Source: Faecalibacterium prausnitzii (GTDB lineage: Bacteria; Bacillota; Clostridia; Oscillospirales; Ruminococcaceae). Taken from it: a DNA stretch of 64,000 nucleotides. Both the position numbers and the translations under genes were made by a program. This document shows positions 24,438 through 33,160 of the stretch, piece by piece. The DNA is taken from assembly GCF_003324185.1 (NCBI RefSeq), contig NZ_PXUP01000014.1, forward strand, positions 1-64,000, read 5' to 3'. A model generated the notes under the pieces. That model was given only the letters and a program-made list of their open reading frames with translations, had not been told where the DNA came from and searched no databases. Each line of letters begins with the position of its first letter. The stretch's first letter is position 1.

Positions 24438-24770
24438 TTACTGCTGCGCCAGCGGCTGCACCTGCGAAACGCCAAAGAACGACGCTTTATAGGTCTGGCC
24501 GTCGCCCTTGCTGGCGTGAATCAACGGGCATTGGAACAGGCAGCGGCTGCCGTGGACAACCTCAAAACCCAGCTTGCGCCAGTCTGACCATGTGTGCACC
24601 TCCTCGGTCACGCCAAAGTCTTGGCGGCTCTCCTCGATGCGCTGGGCGTTGATCGGTGCGGCCTTGGCGGCCATCCATGCACGATGCAGGCACTCGGCAA
24701 AGGCTGCAACGCCCTTCCGGTACAGCTGCCATGCACGGGTCATAATCTGGGAAAGATCGTATTTTTTCAT
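24438..24770 (-). CDS. Hypothetical helical protein of the satellite element
   Basis: 110 residues from ATG 24770 (GGAGG upstream). MKKYDLSQIMTRAWQLYRKG resembles short phage/ICE proteins that start with the same helix. The C-terminal half is beta-rich (FEVVHGSRCLFQCPL). Function unknown. Confidence 0.6.
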   Translation of the reverse strand: MKKYDLSQIMTRAWQLYRKGVAAFAECLHRAWMAAKAAPINAQRIEESRQDFGVTEEVHTWSDWRKLGFEVVHGSRCLFQCPLIHASKGDGQTYKASFFGVSQVQPLAQQ

Positions 24771-24786
24771 GGTGAAAACCTCCGCT

Positions 24787-24945
24787 TTACTCTGCGGGGC
24801 CATCCGTGTTATAATAAAGATAGCCCCTGTTCTGGGTGCGGCTCGGTGTAAGTTTGGTAGACGGCACCGGGCCTTTTCTTATATACAGCAGGCGGGAGTG
24901 GGTTACTGTCTTAGCTAACTCTAGGTCTTTGCGCTCCCGGTACAT
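24787..24945 (-). CDS. Possible small protein, first of the leftward tail
   Basis: 52 residues (MYRERKDLELAKTVTHSRLL), basic. The ribosome site is weak. It could equally be an untranslated leader between the promoter near 24985 and the next gene. Confidence 0.3.
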   Translation of the reverse strand: MYRERKDLELAKTVTHSRLLYIRKGPVPSTKLTPSRTQNRGYLYYNTDGPAE

Positions 24946-24984
24946 CCTTCGCCCCTTGCCTTCCGGTCGTGCTCCCTTGCTGTG

Positions 24985-24993
24985 ATTATAGCA
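24985..24993 (-). promoter_or_regulatory. Leftward extended -10 element
   Basis: TGCTATAAT on the minus strand, divergent from the small repressor gene. The -35 is weak, as expected for an extended -10 promoter. It would drive the leftward tail operon. Confidence 0.5.
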
Positions 24994-25048
24994 TACACCT
25001 TTTAATGTGCATAATCTATTGATGCAGTGCACAAATATACATCATATA

Positions 25049-25096
25049 AAGTGTATATATTATACACTTGAAAGCGTGTACAACGTGTGTTATACT
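25049..25096 (+). promoter_or_regulatory. Repressor promoter with palindromic operator
   Basis: TTGAAA (25068-25073), 17-base spacer, TATACT (25091-25096). The palindrome AAGTGTATATATTATACACTT (25049-25069; arms of nine) overlaps the -35. The related GTGTAC lies in the spacer. Confidence 0.6.
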
Positions 25097-25122
25097 TAGT
25101 ACAATGAAGGAGGTGCAGTTAT

Positions 25123-25365
25123 ATGCCGATCAGGTTTGACAAACTATTTGAACTCATGCACGAAAAAGGATTGACCACCTATAAGATACGAAAGAACAGG
25201 ATTATTTCAGAAGGTACCTTGCAAAAGCTGCGGGAGAACAGCGCAGTTTCCACCGAAAGCATCACCGCTCTTTGCGCTGCATTGGACTGCCAGCCCGGCG
25301 ACATTATGGAGTATGTTCCAGAGATTTCAGTAGAGCTCTCAGACAGCGCCAACGCCAAAGAGTAA
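25123..25365 (+). CDS. Small XRE-type DNA-binding protein
   Basis: 80 residues. The helix-turn-helix spans about residues 18-60 (TTYKIRKNRIISEGTLQKLR, then SITALCAALDCQPGDIMEY), as in the YozG-like Cro/CI group. AAGGAGG precedes ATG 25123. It is divergent from the leftward tail genes across a region with a clear palindrome, so it probably represses itself and them. Confidence 0.8.
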   Translation: MPIRFDKLFELMHEKGLTTYKIRKNRIISEGTLQKLRENSAVSTESITALCAALDCQPGDIMEYVPEISVELSDSANAKE

Positions 25366-25380
25366 AACTATCCAGACAAA

Positions 25381-25432
25381 CAGAAAACGCCTCACACAGA
25401 GCCGCAGAGGGCCGCTGTGCGGGGCGTTTTGT
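25381..25432. terminator. Bidirectional terminator between convergent genes
   Basis: AAAACGCC with CACAG pairs with CTGTG and GGCGTTTT, T-rich on both strands. Confidence 0.75.
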
Positions 25433-25433
25433 C

Positions 25434-25643
25434 TTATCTGCGCCGCCGGGCGCGCGTGCCGTTCAAAGTACGATCTAAAAGCTCGTCCAGCTCATCGGCC
25501 ACGATGTGCACATAGCGCCAGCCGTGGGCGCTGCACTCCTCGACACTGCACATGGTGCGCGAACCGTCCGGCCTCTGGCACTCGATCTGCAAAGGCTTGG
25601 CGCGGGTCTGGGCGATCTCCTCCAAAAGGTCAGGTGTCTGCAT
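25434..25643 (-). CDS. Hypothetical protein next to the terS-like gene
   Basis: 69 residues from ATG 25643, overlapping the end of the terS-like gene by 14 bases. Acidic middle (VADELDELLDRTL) and an Arg-rich tail. No family recognised. Confidence 0.55.
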   Translation of the reverse strand: MQTPDLLEEIAQTRAKPLQIECQRPDGSRTMCSVEECSAHGWRYVHIVADELDELLDRTLNGTRARRRR

Positions 25644-26058
25644 CCGGCTGCGCCTCCTCTTGGTTTCTGGGAGCGGGCAGCGGGGCCCCGGGGATATCGT
25701 CCACGAATACCACCCGCATAGCGCTGCCGCCGCTGCTGGCCTCAGAGAAGCGCAGGCCATAATCTAACAGCGCCTTGGCAGCATTCACGCGGGCTTGCGC
25801 CTGCTCCTTGGGATTCTCTGCAATGCTGCGCAGAGTACCCACAGCGGCCCCGTAGGACGCGGCCAGACTGTTCACAGCCTCGCTCAGTTGCGCCTCTCTG
25901 CCCTCTGCCAGAGCTGCGGCGAACTGGGGCAAAGTCTTGTATTTGGTTATGACCCGGTCACTCAGGCCGCAGGCCCGGGCTGCTGCTGCGGTGGTGGGGT
26001 TCGTCAGCAGTGCCGCCAGAGCCTTGCGCTGGTTCGGGGTCAGGGTTTCGGCGATCAA
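25630..26058 (-). CDS. Candidate small terminase (TerS-like) protein
   Basis: 142 residues from TTG 26058, with GAGGTG seven bases upstream. An N-terminal helix-turn-helix (TPNQRKALAALLTNPTTAAA, then ARACGLSDRVITKY) is followed by long helices ending EQAQARVNAAKALLDYGLR. This layout is common in phage small-terminase or related DNA-binding proteins, which pick packaging sites. No large terminase is present in the element, as expected for a satellite that borrows a helper phage. It could also be a different phage HTH protein. Confidence 0.5.
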   Translation of the reverse strand: MIAETLTPNQRKALAALLTNPTTAAAARACGLSDRVITKYKTLPQFAAALAEGREAQLSEAVNSLAASYGAAVGTLRSIAENPKEQAQARVNAAKALLDYGLRFSEASSGGSAMRVVFVDDIPGAPLPAPRNQEEAQPDADT

Positions 26059-26104
26059 TAAAATTCACCTCGTTTTCGGAAATTTGCGGCTGAACTGGGC
26101 ACGA

Positions 26105-26545
26105 TCAGGCACCGATCTGGGAGGCCAGCGCCTCGTTGAACGATGTCAGACTAGGAAAGCCCTCGGCAAAGGCAGCGGCCCGACGTTGGGACTGCTGCAA
26201 GACGTTTTCCCCTGCATCCAGCTTCTGCCGCCAAAGACTGAACGGCACCGGCCAGCGCTCGGCCATGTACGCCAAAGCCTCCGCCGGGGTGTCAAAGTAT
26301 TTGCCGCTGCCGTGGAACTGCACCGAATAGGTGCCCCCGGCGGGCAGGGTCAGAGCGCCAGCCCGGAACAACAGCATAGCGTCAGCAGGCAGCACAAACA
26401 GGGTGTCACTCGTGCTGCGGTCGGATACGATGGGTAGGGACTTCAACCCTCCCGCCCAGTCAGGGGACAGCTCGAAACGGCGCTGCATGAACACCTCGCC
26501 GCCGGGCACTCGGAACGAAAAAATCTCAGAAAAAACAGATTCCAT
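26105..26545 (-). CDS. Hypothetical protein of the satellite element
   Basis: 146 residues from ATG 26545 with GGAG upstream. Beta-rich first two thirds (FSFRVPGGEVFMQRRFELS; YSVQFHGSGKYFDTP), helical end. No recognisable family. It lies between the primase and the terS-like gene. Confidence 0.55.
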   Translation of the reverse strand: MESVFSEIFSFRVPGGEVFMQRRFELSPDWAGGLKSLPIVSDRSTSDTLFVLPADAMLLFRAGALTLPAGGTYSVQFHGSGKYFDTPAEALAYMAERWPVPFSLWRQKLDAGENVLQQSQRRAAAFAEGFPSLTSFNEALASQIGA

Positions 26546-26756
26546 GTTGTACTCCTCTCGCGCACTGGCCCCGGCGGGGTGGGCGCTGCGGCCCTTTTCC
26601 CGCCAGAGTGTGCGTGATTTCAAAAATGACGTAATATCGTATGGGTGCAAGCTAGTGCAAGCTGATATGTAAATTCTAAAAAGTGAAATTTTAATCTCTT
26701 TAGGGAATTTACGTTTCGGCTTGCACAGCTTGCACCTTTTGGCGGAAAAGCGGGAA

Positions 26757-28967
26757 TCAGAGGACGTCAACGCCCAGTCTTAAACCGGTGTAAATCATTC
26801 CTGCTTTTGTCTTGTGACGCTCAAACCCGGCGGCCTCCAAAGCTGTTTTGAAGTCATTGGAGCGGCGGCAGTATTCGCCGCTCTCGTCGCAGTATGTGCG
26901 GTAGGCAAGCTGCAAATCGCTGGCCTTTACCGTAAAATCCTTGCCCACCTCGCACTGTTCTGTAATAAACTGGCTCAACCAGTCATTTTCTGCCCGGTAT
27001 GCCTCTACCTCGGTCTGTACGCATTGCGGGAGGGTCAGGGTGCAGCCGTTGGCAATAAACCGCCGGGCTCCCTCGACCATCCACGCCAGCACAGCGCCGC
27101 CAGCGCTTTCAACCAGAAAAGAACAATAATCTTTCACTTCGCCCCGCTGCCCACGAAAGGACGCACGGCAGGGAATGACGACCAGACGGCTCCACGTGCC
27201 TGCATCAGAGCTGCCCACTCGGGGGAGGAAATTGGTGTACAGCACCGGGGTATGGCTCGGGACGAACTGAAAAGGATCCCGATATTTTGGGTTTGCCGTG
27301 ATGGGGTCGGTGCTGCTGATACGTTTCAAAATGGAGGTATCCAGACGGCGGCCCTCTTCTAGTTCGGCAGCGATCACCAACCGGCGGCCCCGTAGTTCTG
27401 CCAGCTCCGGCCCTGCGTTTTTGTTGGCGCTGGAGGTCAGCACATCAGCAGACAGCGCCCCGGCATAGTCCCCCAGCACGTGGGCCAGCGTGTTAAAGAA
27501 GGTGGATTTGCCGTTTCCGCCTGCGCCGTAGGCAATCAACAGCGCCTCGGTGTACACCCGGCCAACGGCAGCCATGCCAGCAACCTGCTGCAAGTAGTCG
27601 ATCAACTCACGATCACCACAGGCGAACCGGTCAACAAACGCCGCCCAGAGTGCTGCGCCCTTGTCAGACAGGGCAACGGCGGTGCATTTGGTGCATCGGT
27701 CGGCGGGGGCGTTGGGGCGTGTCTGCCCGGTGCGCAGGTCGATCACGCCGCCAGGGGTGTTCAGCAAGAACGGATCAGCGTCCAGCTCGTCAACGCCAAC
27801 GGCGACCATGTGGGCAGCCTCACCTAAAGCCGCCTTAATGCCGCCAGCGTTGCGCTGCTGCTGCACGAATTTGAGGTATGCCCGGGCAGCTGCCTGCTGC
27901 CGCTTGGCCTCGCCTGCCGCGATCTCGTCAGCATCGGCCAGAGCGTCCACAGCTGCGTGCACGTCCTTCCGGGCCTCGATTAGCTGCCGATCGGTCAGGT
28001 TATGGAACCGCAGATGCACGGCCGCCTCGCTCTGGGCGAACTTGTGCCCGTCCCAGCACAGCCAGCCGGTGCCCTCAGAATAGAGGACTTCCCCGGCGGT
28101 GTCAGCTGCGAACACGCGGGCCTGTCCGACGTTGGAGAAGTCCAGCGGGCGCAGACTGCCGCCGGGCTGCGGCTGCAAGCCTTGCAAAGCGTACTCCGCC
28201 GGGGTCAGATAGTCCGGGCGGCTCTCGACCTTGCGCCGGTAGGCGGCCACAGCTGTGCCCCAGATGGTAGACAGCTCGCCCTCGTCCAGCGGCGGGGTGC
28301 ACGCCTCTGCCCGGCGGTCGAACTCGGCGCGGGCCTCCTCAGTGTCGCCCAGACGCTTGAGCAGCTGGAACGCAAAACGGGAAAGAGTGCTGTTTCGCTG
28401 CCCCTCCGGGATCTCCTGCAAGGCCGCTGTGCTGCCCTCTGCGCCCTCCTCGTCAACGTAGGGAAACAGGTCAGACAGTAGCAAAGCGCCCTCCACAGCA
28501 AAGCCCCGGGGTGATTCCACGCCAAACATAAACCGGGCTGCATCAATGGCGTTGGCATCAAAATAGGGGAACGCTGCACACACGCTGCGCTTCAGCTGTT
28601 CGACCTCTGCCCGGTCAGTGGTCGGCTCGATGGGAAAGTAGCAATGAAATCTCGGCACCGCCGGGCTGCTGCCTTTCGGCTGCATATCGTGGCGGGAGAA
28701 AACAATCATGTGCGCCACGCCGGGGAAGTCCTCGGCGATCTGCTCCGGCTGCACGATCTGGCCGTGGTCGTTGTCCACATCCAGAACGATGCAATCCGCC
28801 AGTCTAAAGCCGTCAAGGCTGCGGCGGCTGCCCTCAAATTCGGCCGCCACATGGTCGAACCGGGCAGCGGTCTGAAGGTCGGAAAAGCCGGTGATAACCC
28901 GGCGGCGGGGGTATAGGGTGTTTCGTGTGTCGCCTCTCTGGGCGGCGCAGTGAAGGGTAAAAGACAT
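26757..28967 (-). CDS. Phage/plasmid primase-helicase (P4 family)
   Basis: 736 residues. The N-terminal region (CIVLDVDNDHG, VFSRHDMQPKG, PRFHCYFPIE) looks like an archaeo-eukaryotic-type primase. The middle resembles D5_N. The C-terminal helicase has Walker A GAGGNGKST near residue 487 and VIAAELEEGRRLD nearby. It replicates the element after excision. AGGAGCC precedes ATG 28967. Confidence 0.85.
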   Translation of the reverse strand: MSFTLHCAAQRGDTRNTLYPRRRVITGFSDLQTAARFDHVAAEFEGSRRSLDGFRLADCIVLDVDNDHGQIVQPEQIAEDFPGVAHMIVFSRHDMQPKGSSPAVPRFHCYFPIEPTTDRAEVEQLKRSVCAAFPYFDANAIDAARFMFGVESPRGFAVEGALLLSDLFPYVDEEGAEGSTAALQEIPEGQRNSTLSRFAFQLLKRLGDTEEARAEFDRRAEACTPPLDEGELSTIWGTAVAAYRRKVESRPDYLTPAEYALQGLQPQPGGSLRPLDFSNVGQARVFAADTAGEVLYSEGTGWLCWDGHKFAQSEAAVHLRFHNLTDRQLIEARKDVHAAVDALADADEIAAGEAKRQQAAARAYLKFVQQQRNAGGIKAALGEAAHMVAVGVDELDADPFLLNTPGGVIDLRTGQTRPNAPADRCTKCTAVALSDKGAALWAAFVDRFACGDRELIDYLQQVAGMAAVGRVYTEALLIAYGAGGNGKSTFFNTLAHVLGDYAGALSADVLTSSANKNAGPELAELRGRRLVIAAELEEGRRLDTSILKRISSTDPITANPKYRDPFQFVPSHTPVLYTNFLPRVGSSDAGTWSRLVVIPCRASFRGQRGEVKDYCSFLVESAGGAVLAWMVEGARRFIANGCTLTLPQCVQTEVEAYRAENDWLSQFITEQCEVGKDFTVKASDLQLAYRTYCDESGEYCRRSNDFKTALEAAGFERHKTKAGMIYTGLRLGVDVL

Positions 28968-29004
28968 TGGTAAAGGCTCCTCTGTTCTGGTGAAAATTTA
29001 CATC

Positions 29005-29217
29005 TCAGTTGACCCGGCGAACACCCTCGGCCTCAGCTGCTGCGGGCGTGTCGGTGCCGTTCAGATAGGCCGCCAGACTGTCAAGGTTGACAAGAATGCG
29101 GCGGCCGCAGCGGATGGACTGCACTGCCCCCTCTGCGCAGAGAACACGGACGCGATACACGGCCAAACCGCTGCGGCTGGCGGCATCGGTGACGGAACAC
29201 ATAGTAGGTAACGACAT
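29005..29217 (-). CDS. AlpA/excisionase-type helix-turn-helix protein
   Basis: 70 residues. CSVTDAASRSGLAVYRVRVL followed by IRCGRRILVNLDSLAAYL fits the MerR-like winged helix of AlpA/Xis proteins, which bind att arms or activate the element. GGAGG precedes ATG 29217. It is divergent from the repressor at 29377 and leads into the primase. Confidence 0.75.
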   Translation of the reverse strand: MSLPTMCSVTDAASRSGLAVYRVRVLCAEGAVQSIRCGRRILVNLDSLAAYLNGTDTPAAAEAEGVRRVN

Positions 29218-29376
29218 TGTAAAAGCCTCCTTGTTGTAGTTAAACGTGACTTAAAAGTACTTGACAGCGCTGTTCTGTGATGATAGTATAGCATTAGGAA
29301 ATCTAAATGTTAAGTTGTATTTCAAAATGAAATAATCGAGAAAAATCTGACAGCGGTATTTCAAGGAGGCTATAAA

Positions 29377-29970
29377 ATGGGCATTGAACTTGCACGGCTG
29401 CAAGGAGCTTTTGCAGCGTATCAAAAACAGCTTGGCGTACGAACACAAAGTGATCTCGGCGCGGAAATCCATGTGCAGCAGTCCACTGTTTCCAACTGGC
29501 TGCGGGGCGCTCGCTCTGTTCCTGCGGAAAAGGTGCCAGAACTCGCAAAGGCTCTCGGATGTTCGACCGACTATCTTTTTGGACTGACCGACCAACCCGC
29601 ACCAGACCCGAACGCAAGAGGCGCAGGAGAATATACAGGTCTCAGCCCGGCGGCAATCTCCGCACTGCATGATATGGAAACGGCGCCATTCATTGCAGAT
29701 TATACAAAAATGGCGCTGGAAGGTTTTTCCATGCCCGACAGTGCGGCAGATGTAAAAACAGCCCTCTCGCGGCTACTGTGCATGGATGAAATGCAGCGGG
29801 CGCTTGCATCTATTGAGCCATGTAAAGAGGCCCGACGGGTGGCCATTGCCTCGCAGGACTGGGAACAGCAGGAGCAGCGGAGCAAGGCCGAATTTGAAGC
29901 AGCGTATCTGCGTTTCCAAATAATTGATGCAGTCACACACTGTATCGACGATCTTTTGAAGGAGGAGTAA
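29377..29970 (+). CDS. XRE-family repressor of the satellite element
   Basis: 197 residues. The N-terminal helix-turn-helix (about 18-60: TQSDLGAEIHVQQSTVSNWL, then LAKALGCSTDYLFGL) is followed by a helical domain of unknown fold. There is no self-cleavage Ser/Lys pattern that I can identify. It is divergent from the AlpA-like gene, four bases before the integrase; the layout matches a lysogeny control gene. Confidence 0.8.
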   Translation: MGIELARLQGAFAAYQKQLGVRTQSDLGAEIHVQQSTVSNWLRGARSVPAEKVPELAKALGCSTDYLFGLTDQPAPDPNARGAGEYTGLSPAAISALHDMETAPFIADYTKMALEGFSMPDSAADVKTALSRLLCMDEMQRALASIEPCKEARRVAIASQDWEQQEQRSKAEFEAAYLRFQIIDAVTHCIDDLLKEE

Positions 29971-29973
29971 ACC

Positions 29974-31395
29974 GTGGCCAGCATCAAAAAGCGCACCGGC
30001 AAAAATGGCGTTTCCTACCAAATCACTGTTTCCGCCGGGTATGATTCAACCGGGCGAAAGATGATTCACACTAAAACATGGGCACCAGAAAAAGGCATGA
30101 CCCCACGCCAGACTGAAAAGGCTTTGCAGCGGGCGGCTGCTGATTTTGAGCGATCTATTGAATTGGGGTTTCAGCTGGACAACCGCCAGACCTTTGCAGA
30201 GTATGCCGGTTATGTGCTCGGCCTCAAAGAGCAAGAGGGCTGCAAGGTGCGAACGCTCGACCGGTACAAAGAACTCCTCGTGCGTATCAATCAGGCAATC
30301 GGCCATTTGAAACTCGTGGATATCCGGCCTCAGCACCTGAACGCATTCTATAAGAACCTTGGCGAAAATGGGCTGCGTAAAGGGAACGGCAAGGCTACGG
30401 CAAAGCCTGCGCTGCTGGAAAAGGTCAAGCAGCAGGGCATAAAACGCCCCGATCTGGCACAGGCCGCCGGGGTGGGCACCTCGACTATTAACGCCATCAT
30501 GCGCGGGGAGAAGGTGCGGCAGGAAAAGGCGCAGGCCGTAGCGCAGGCTCTTGGCGCTCCCCTGTCAGAGCTTTTCAAGGTGGAGGCGAACACAGCCCCA
30601 CTCTCTGCAAAAACCGTTCTGGAACACCATCGGTTGATCTCCACCATCCTTGCGCAGGCAGAGAAAGAAATGCTCGTGCCCTACAATGCAGCGGAAAAGG
30701 CAACTCCGCCAAAGGTAGCACGGGCAGAGCCGAACTATTTTCAACCGGCTGAAATCCGGGCGATTCTGGACGCGCTCGACACAGAGCCGCTCAAATGGCG
30801 CACCATTGTGAATCTCATGATCGTTACCGGCTGCCGCCGGGGTGAAATTATGGGTCTGCGGTGGGATAGGGTCAGTTTTGACCTGAACCGCATTAAGATT
30901 GACCGTGCCTTGCTTTACACAAAGTCCCGGGGCGTATATGAGGACAGCACGAAAACCAGTGATGTACGGTATCTGCGTCTCCCGGCGGAAACTATGCAGC
31001 TGCTGCGGGAGTGGAAACAGGAACAGGAGCACAACCGCCTCATGTGCGCCAACCTCTGGACGAATAGCGGCTATGTGTTCACACAGGACGATGGGCAGCG
31101 TATGAACCCGGACAGTATAACCGCTTGGCTGCGGGGCTTCTCTGAACGCCACGGGCTGCCGCACATCAACCCGCACGCATTCCGGCACACGGTCGCCTCT
31201 GTCCTGATCTCCAACGGCACAGACGTTGTGACAGTCAGCAAGCAGTTGGGCCATGCCTCCGTCACGACCACAGAGGGATTCTATGCGCACATGATTGAGG
31301 AGCAAAAGGCAAAGGCCACAGAGTGCATAGCGGATGTTCTGCTGCGCTCTGGGCGGCGATCTGGCCCCGATCTGAACGCCATCAAGCAGGCATGA
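29974..31395 (+). CDS. int: Tyrosine integrase with an inserted helix-turn-helix domain
   Basis: 473 residues from GTG 29974 (GGAGG upstream). An N-terminal arm-binding domain is followed by a core-binding domain interrupted at about 145-203 by an XRE-like helix-turn-helix (IKRPDLAQAAGVGTSTINAI, then EKAQAVAQALGAPLSELF). The catalytic domain holds Arg in TGCRRGEIMGLRW, HAFRH, LGHASVTTT and the Tyr of GFYAHM. It recombines the tRNA-fMet site and should recognise the TTGGCTACT arms. Confidence 0.9.
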   Translation: MASIKKRTGKNGVSYQITVSAGYDSTGRKMIHTKTWAPEKGMTPRQTEKALQRAAADFERSIELGFQLDNRQTFAEYAGYVLGLKEQEGCKVRTLDRYKELLVRINQAIGHLKLVDIRPQHLNAFYKNLGENGLRKGNGKATAKPALLEKVKQQGIKRPDLAQAAGVGTSTINAIMRGEKVRQEKAQAVAQALGAPLSELFKVEANTAPLSAKTVLEHHRLISTILAQAEKEMLVPYNAAEKATPPKVARAEPNYFQPAEIRAILDALDTEPLKWRTIVNLMIVTGCRRGEIMGLRWDRVSFDLNRIKIDRALLYTKSRGVYEDSTKTSDVRYLRLPAETMQLLREWKQEQEHNRLMCANLWTNSGYVFTQDDGQRMNPDSITAWLRGFSERHGLPHINPHAFRHTVASVLISNGTDVVTVSKQLGHASVTTTEGFYAHMIEEQKAKATECIADVLLRSGRRSGPDLNAIKQA

Positions 31396-31396
31396 A

Positions 31397-31428
31397 AAAA
31401 GCCCCGGCGGGAACTCCTGCCGGGGTGT
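31397..31428 (+). terminator. Terminator after the integrase
   Basis: GCCCCGGCGGG and TGCCGGGGT pair over AACTCC, preceded by an A-run and followed by a T-rich stretch. Confidence 0.75.
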
Positions 31429-31431
31429 ATT

Positions 31432-31455
31432 TTTGGCTACTATTTGGCTACTACG
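31432..31455 (+). repeat. 24-bp direct repeat near attR (arm sites)
   Basis: Identical to 23769-23792: two tandem TTGGCTACT units near the opposite end of the element. Confidence 0.7.
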
Positions 31456-31560
31456 ACCACAGAAAGCTGCTGCACGTCACTAAATGACACTAAAAGTAAA
31501 ATGACGCTTTATCGCTTTATATAAGACGTTGCAAAACGTGGCGAAATGGACAAACCGCAA

Positions 31561-31606
31561 CTCATAACCCGAAGGTCGTTGGTTCAAATCCGGCCCCCGC
31601 AACCAC
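31561..31606 (+). repeat. attR of the satellite-like element (46 bp)
   Basis: Exact copy of the tRNA-fMet 3' end at 23658-23703. The original tRNA terminator (TTGAATTT/AAATTCAA with a T-run) follows at 31610-31640. The 550 bases to 32160 carry no gene, only inverted repeats such as GAACATTGTGGG (31786) with CCCACATTGTTC (31828). Confidence 0.93.
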
Positions 31607-32160
31607 CAAGCAGGTTGAATTTTTTAAATTCAACCTGTTTTTTTGTGTTCACATCAAAGTGGGAAGCGCCGCCGCTGTTGCACATTGTGCAGCGTGAACA
31701 GTGTAGAATATTATTATAACTTTTTATATTTGATCAGTGTGCAAAAAGAAACTGTCCTACGTTAAATGTTCACATCGTTCGGGTTGAACATTGTGGGTGC
31801 GGAATGCTGTGTTTCCAGGTCTGAATGCCCACATTGTTCAAAACTCTGTGGGTCATAGGTGCAGCCCGCTGCGGCTTGAACAGTGTAGCCCGCTGCGGGC
31901 AGCGCAGCCGAAGTCAGTATGTGTTTGTCATGCTTTTATCATACTGCATTTGCTTTGGAAGAGTTAGAAGATCTTCAAGGTAAAAACGGTCATTTTTGCA
32001 ATTTTGCGCGATTGCGTCTGCACCGCATCCAGAAGATATCGTGCTTGTTGCCCGGCAAAAAGAATAAAACTTTCCCCTTTTATAATAAGAACGTTCTGGC
32101 AAAGACCGTCTTTTTCTGTTATACTCTAGCCAATGAATACAGCTGTAACAGGAGGATGTT

Positions 32161-33015
32161 ATGGAAAAGAATGTACTGAACACCGATCTCACCGGCAAGG
32201 TGGCTGTCGTCACCGGCGCAAGCGGCACGCTGTGCTCCATTTTTGCCAAGGCGCTGGCCCGGGCGGGCGCAAAGGTGGCGCTGCTGGGCCGCAACATGGA
32301 TAAGCTCAAGGAGCTTGCGGACAAGATCGAAGCCGAGGGCGGCACCGCCAAGGGCTACACCTGCAACGTGATGAACAAGGCCAACTGCCTGCAGGTAGCA
32401 GAGGATGTGCTGGCAGACTTTGGCCCCTGCGATATCCTTGTGAACGGTGCCGGCGGCAACAACGCCCGCGCCAATACGGACAAGGAATATTTTGAGATGG
32501 CCGATCTGGAAAGCGACACCGTCACCTTTTTTGATCTGGACGAGAGCGGCGTGGAGATGGTGTTCAACCTGAACTTTATCGGCACCCTGCTGCCCACGCA
32601 GGCCTTTGCACGGCAGATGGTAGGGCGCGAGGGCTGCAACATCCTGAACATTTCCAGCATGAATGCCTACCTGCCCCTGACCAAGATCCCTGCCTACTCC
32701 GGCTCCAAGGCTGCTGTGACCAACTTTACCCAGTGGCTGGCGGTACATTTCAGCAAGGTGGGCATCCGGGTCAACGCCATTGCCCCGGGCTTTTTTGCCA
32801 GCGAGCAGAACGCAAAGCTGCTCTTCAACGAGGACGGCACCCCCACCGACCGCACCAAAAAGATCCTTGCCGCCACCCCCATGGGACACTTTGGCGACAG
32901 TGAAAAAGACCTTGTGGGCGCGCTGCTGTTTTTGCTGAACAATGATGCAGCCGGTTTCATCACCGGCATCTGCCTGCCGGTGGACGGCGGCTTCTCGGCC
33001 TATTCCGGCGTGTAA
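32161..33015 (+). CDS. SDR oxidoreductase, D-mannonate oxidoreductase-like
   Basis: 284 residues. The Rossmann motif TGASGTLCS lies near residue 19; NAGG is present as NGAGG; catalytic Ser is in NISSMNAY and YxxxK is YSGSK near residue 180. The ending DGGFSAYSGV and the insert before FFDLD recall Firmicute mannonate/fructuronate reductases of glucuronate breakdown, so that is the best guess. It stands alone, with AGGAGG upstream of ATG 32161. Confidence 0.75.
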   Translation: MEKNVLNTDLTGKVAVVTGASGTLCSIFAKALARAGAKVALLGRNMDKLKELADKIEAEGGTAKGYTCNVMNKANCLQVAEDVLADFGPCDILVNGAGGNNARANTDKEYFEMADLESDTVTFFDLDESGVEMVFNLNFIGTLLPTQAFARQMVGREGCNILNISSMNAYLPLTKIPAYSGSKAAVTNFTQWLAVHFSKVGIRVNAIAPGFFASEQNAKLLFNEDGTPTDRTKKILAATPMGHFGDSEKDLVGALLFLLNNDAAGFITGICLPVDGGFSAYSGV

Positions 33016-33035
33016 TAAGCACTGCAAAATATACA

Positions 33036-33089
33036 AAAATCACCCCTGTCTCCCGGTGCAGCAGCCCGGCGGGACAGGGGTGGTTTTTT
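33036..33089 (+). terminator. Terminator after the SDR gene
   Basis: CACCCCTGTC and GACAGGGGTG pair across about 25 bases, followed by GGTTTTTT. Confidence 0.85.
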
Positions 33090-33160
33090 CAACGGGGTTG
33101 AACAAAAGGCTTCCCCAGCCCGGGGGAAGCCTTTATGCGGAAAAATGGATTTCTATGGGG

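Noticed and set aside
32089-32097. LexA-type box GAACGTTC before the SDR gene
   Set aside because: Only an 8-base palindrome; the longer Firmicute consensus is not met.
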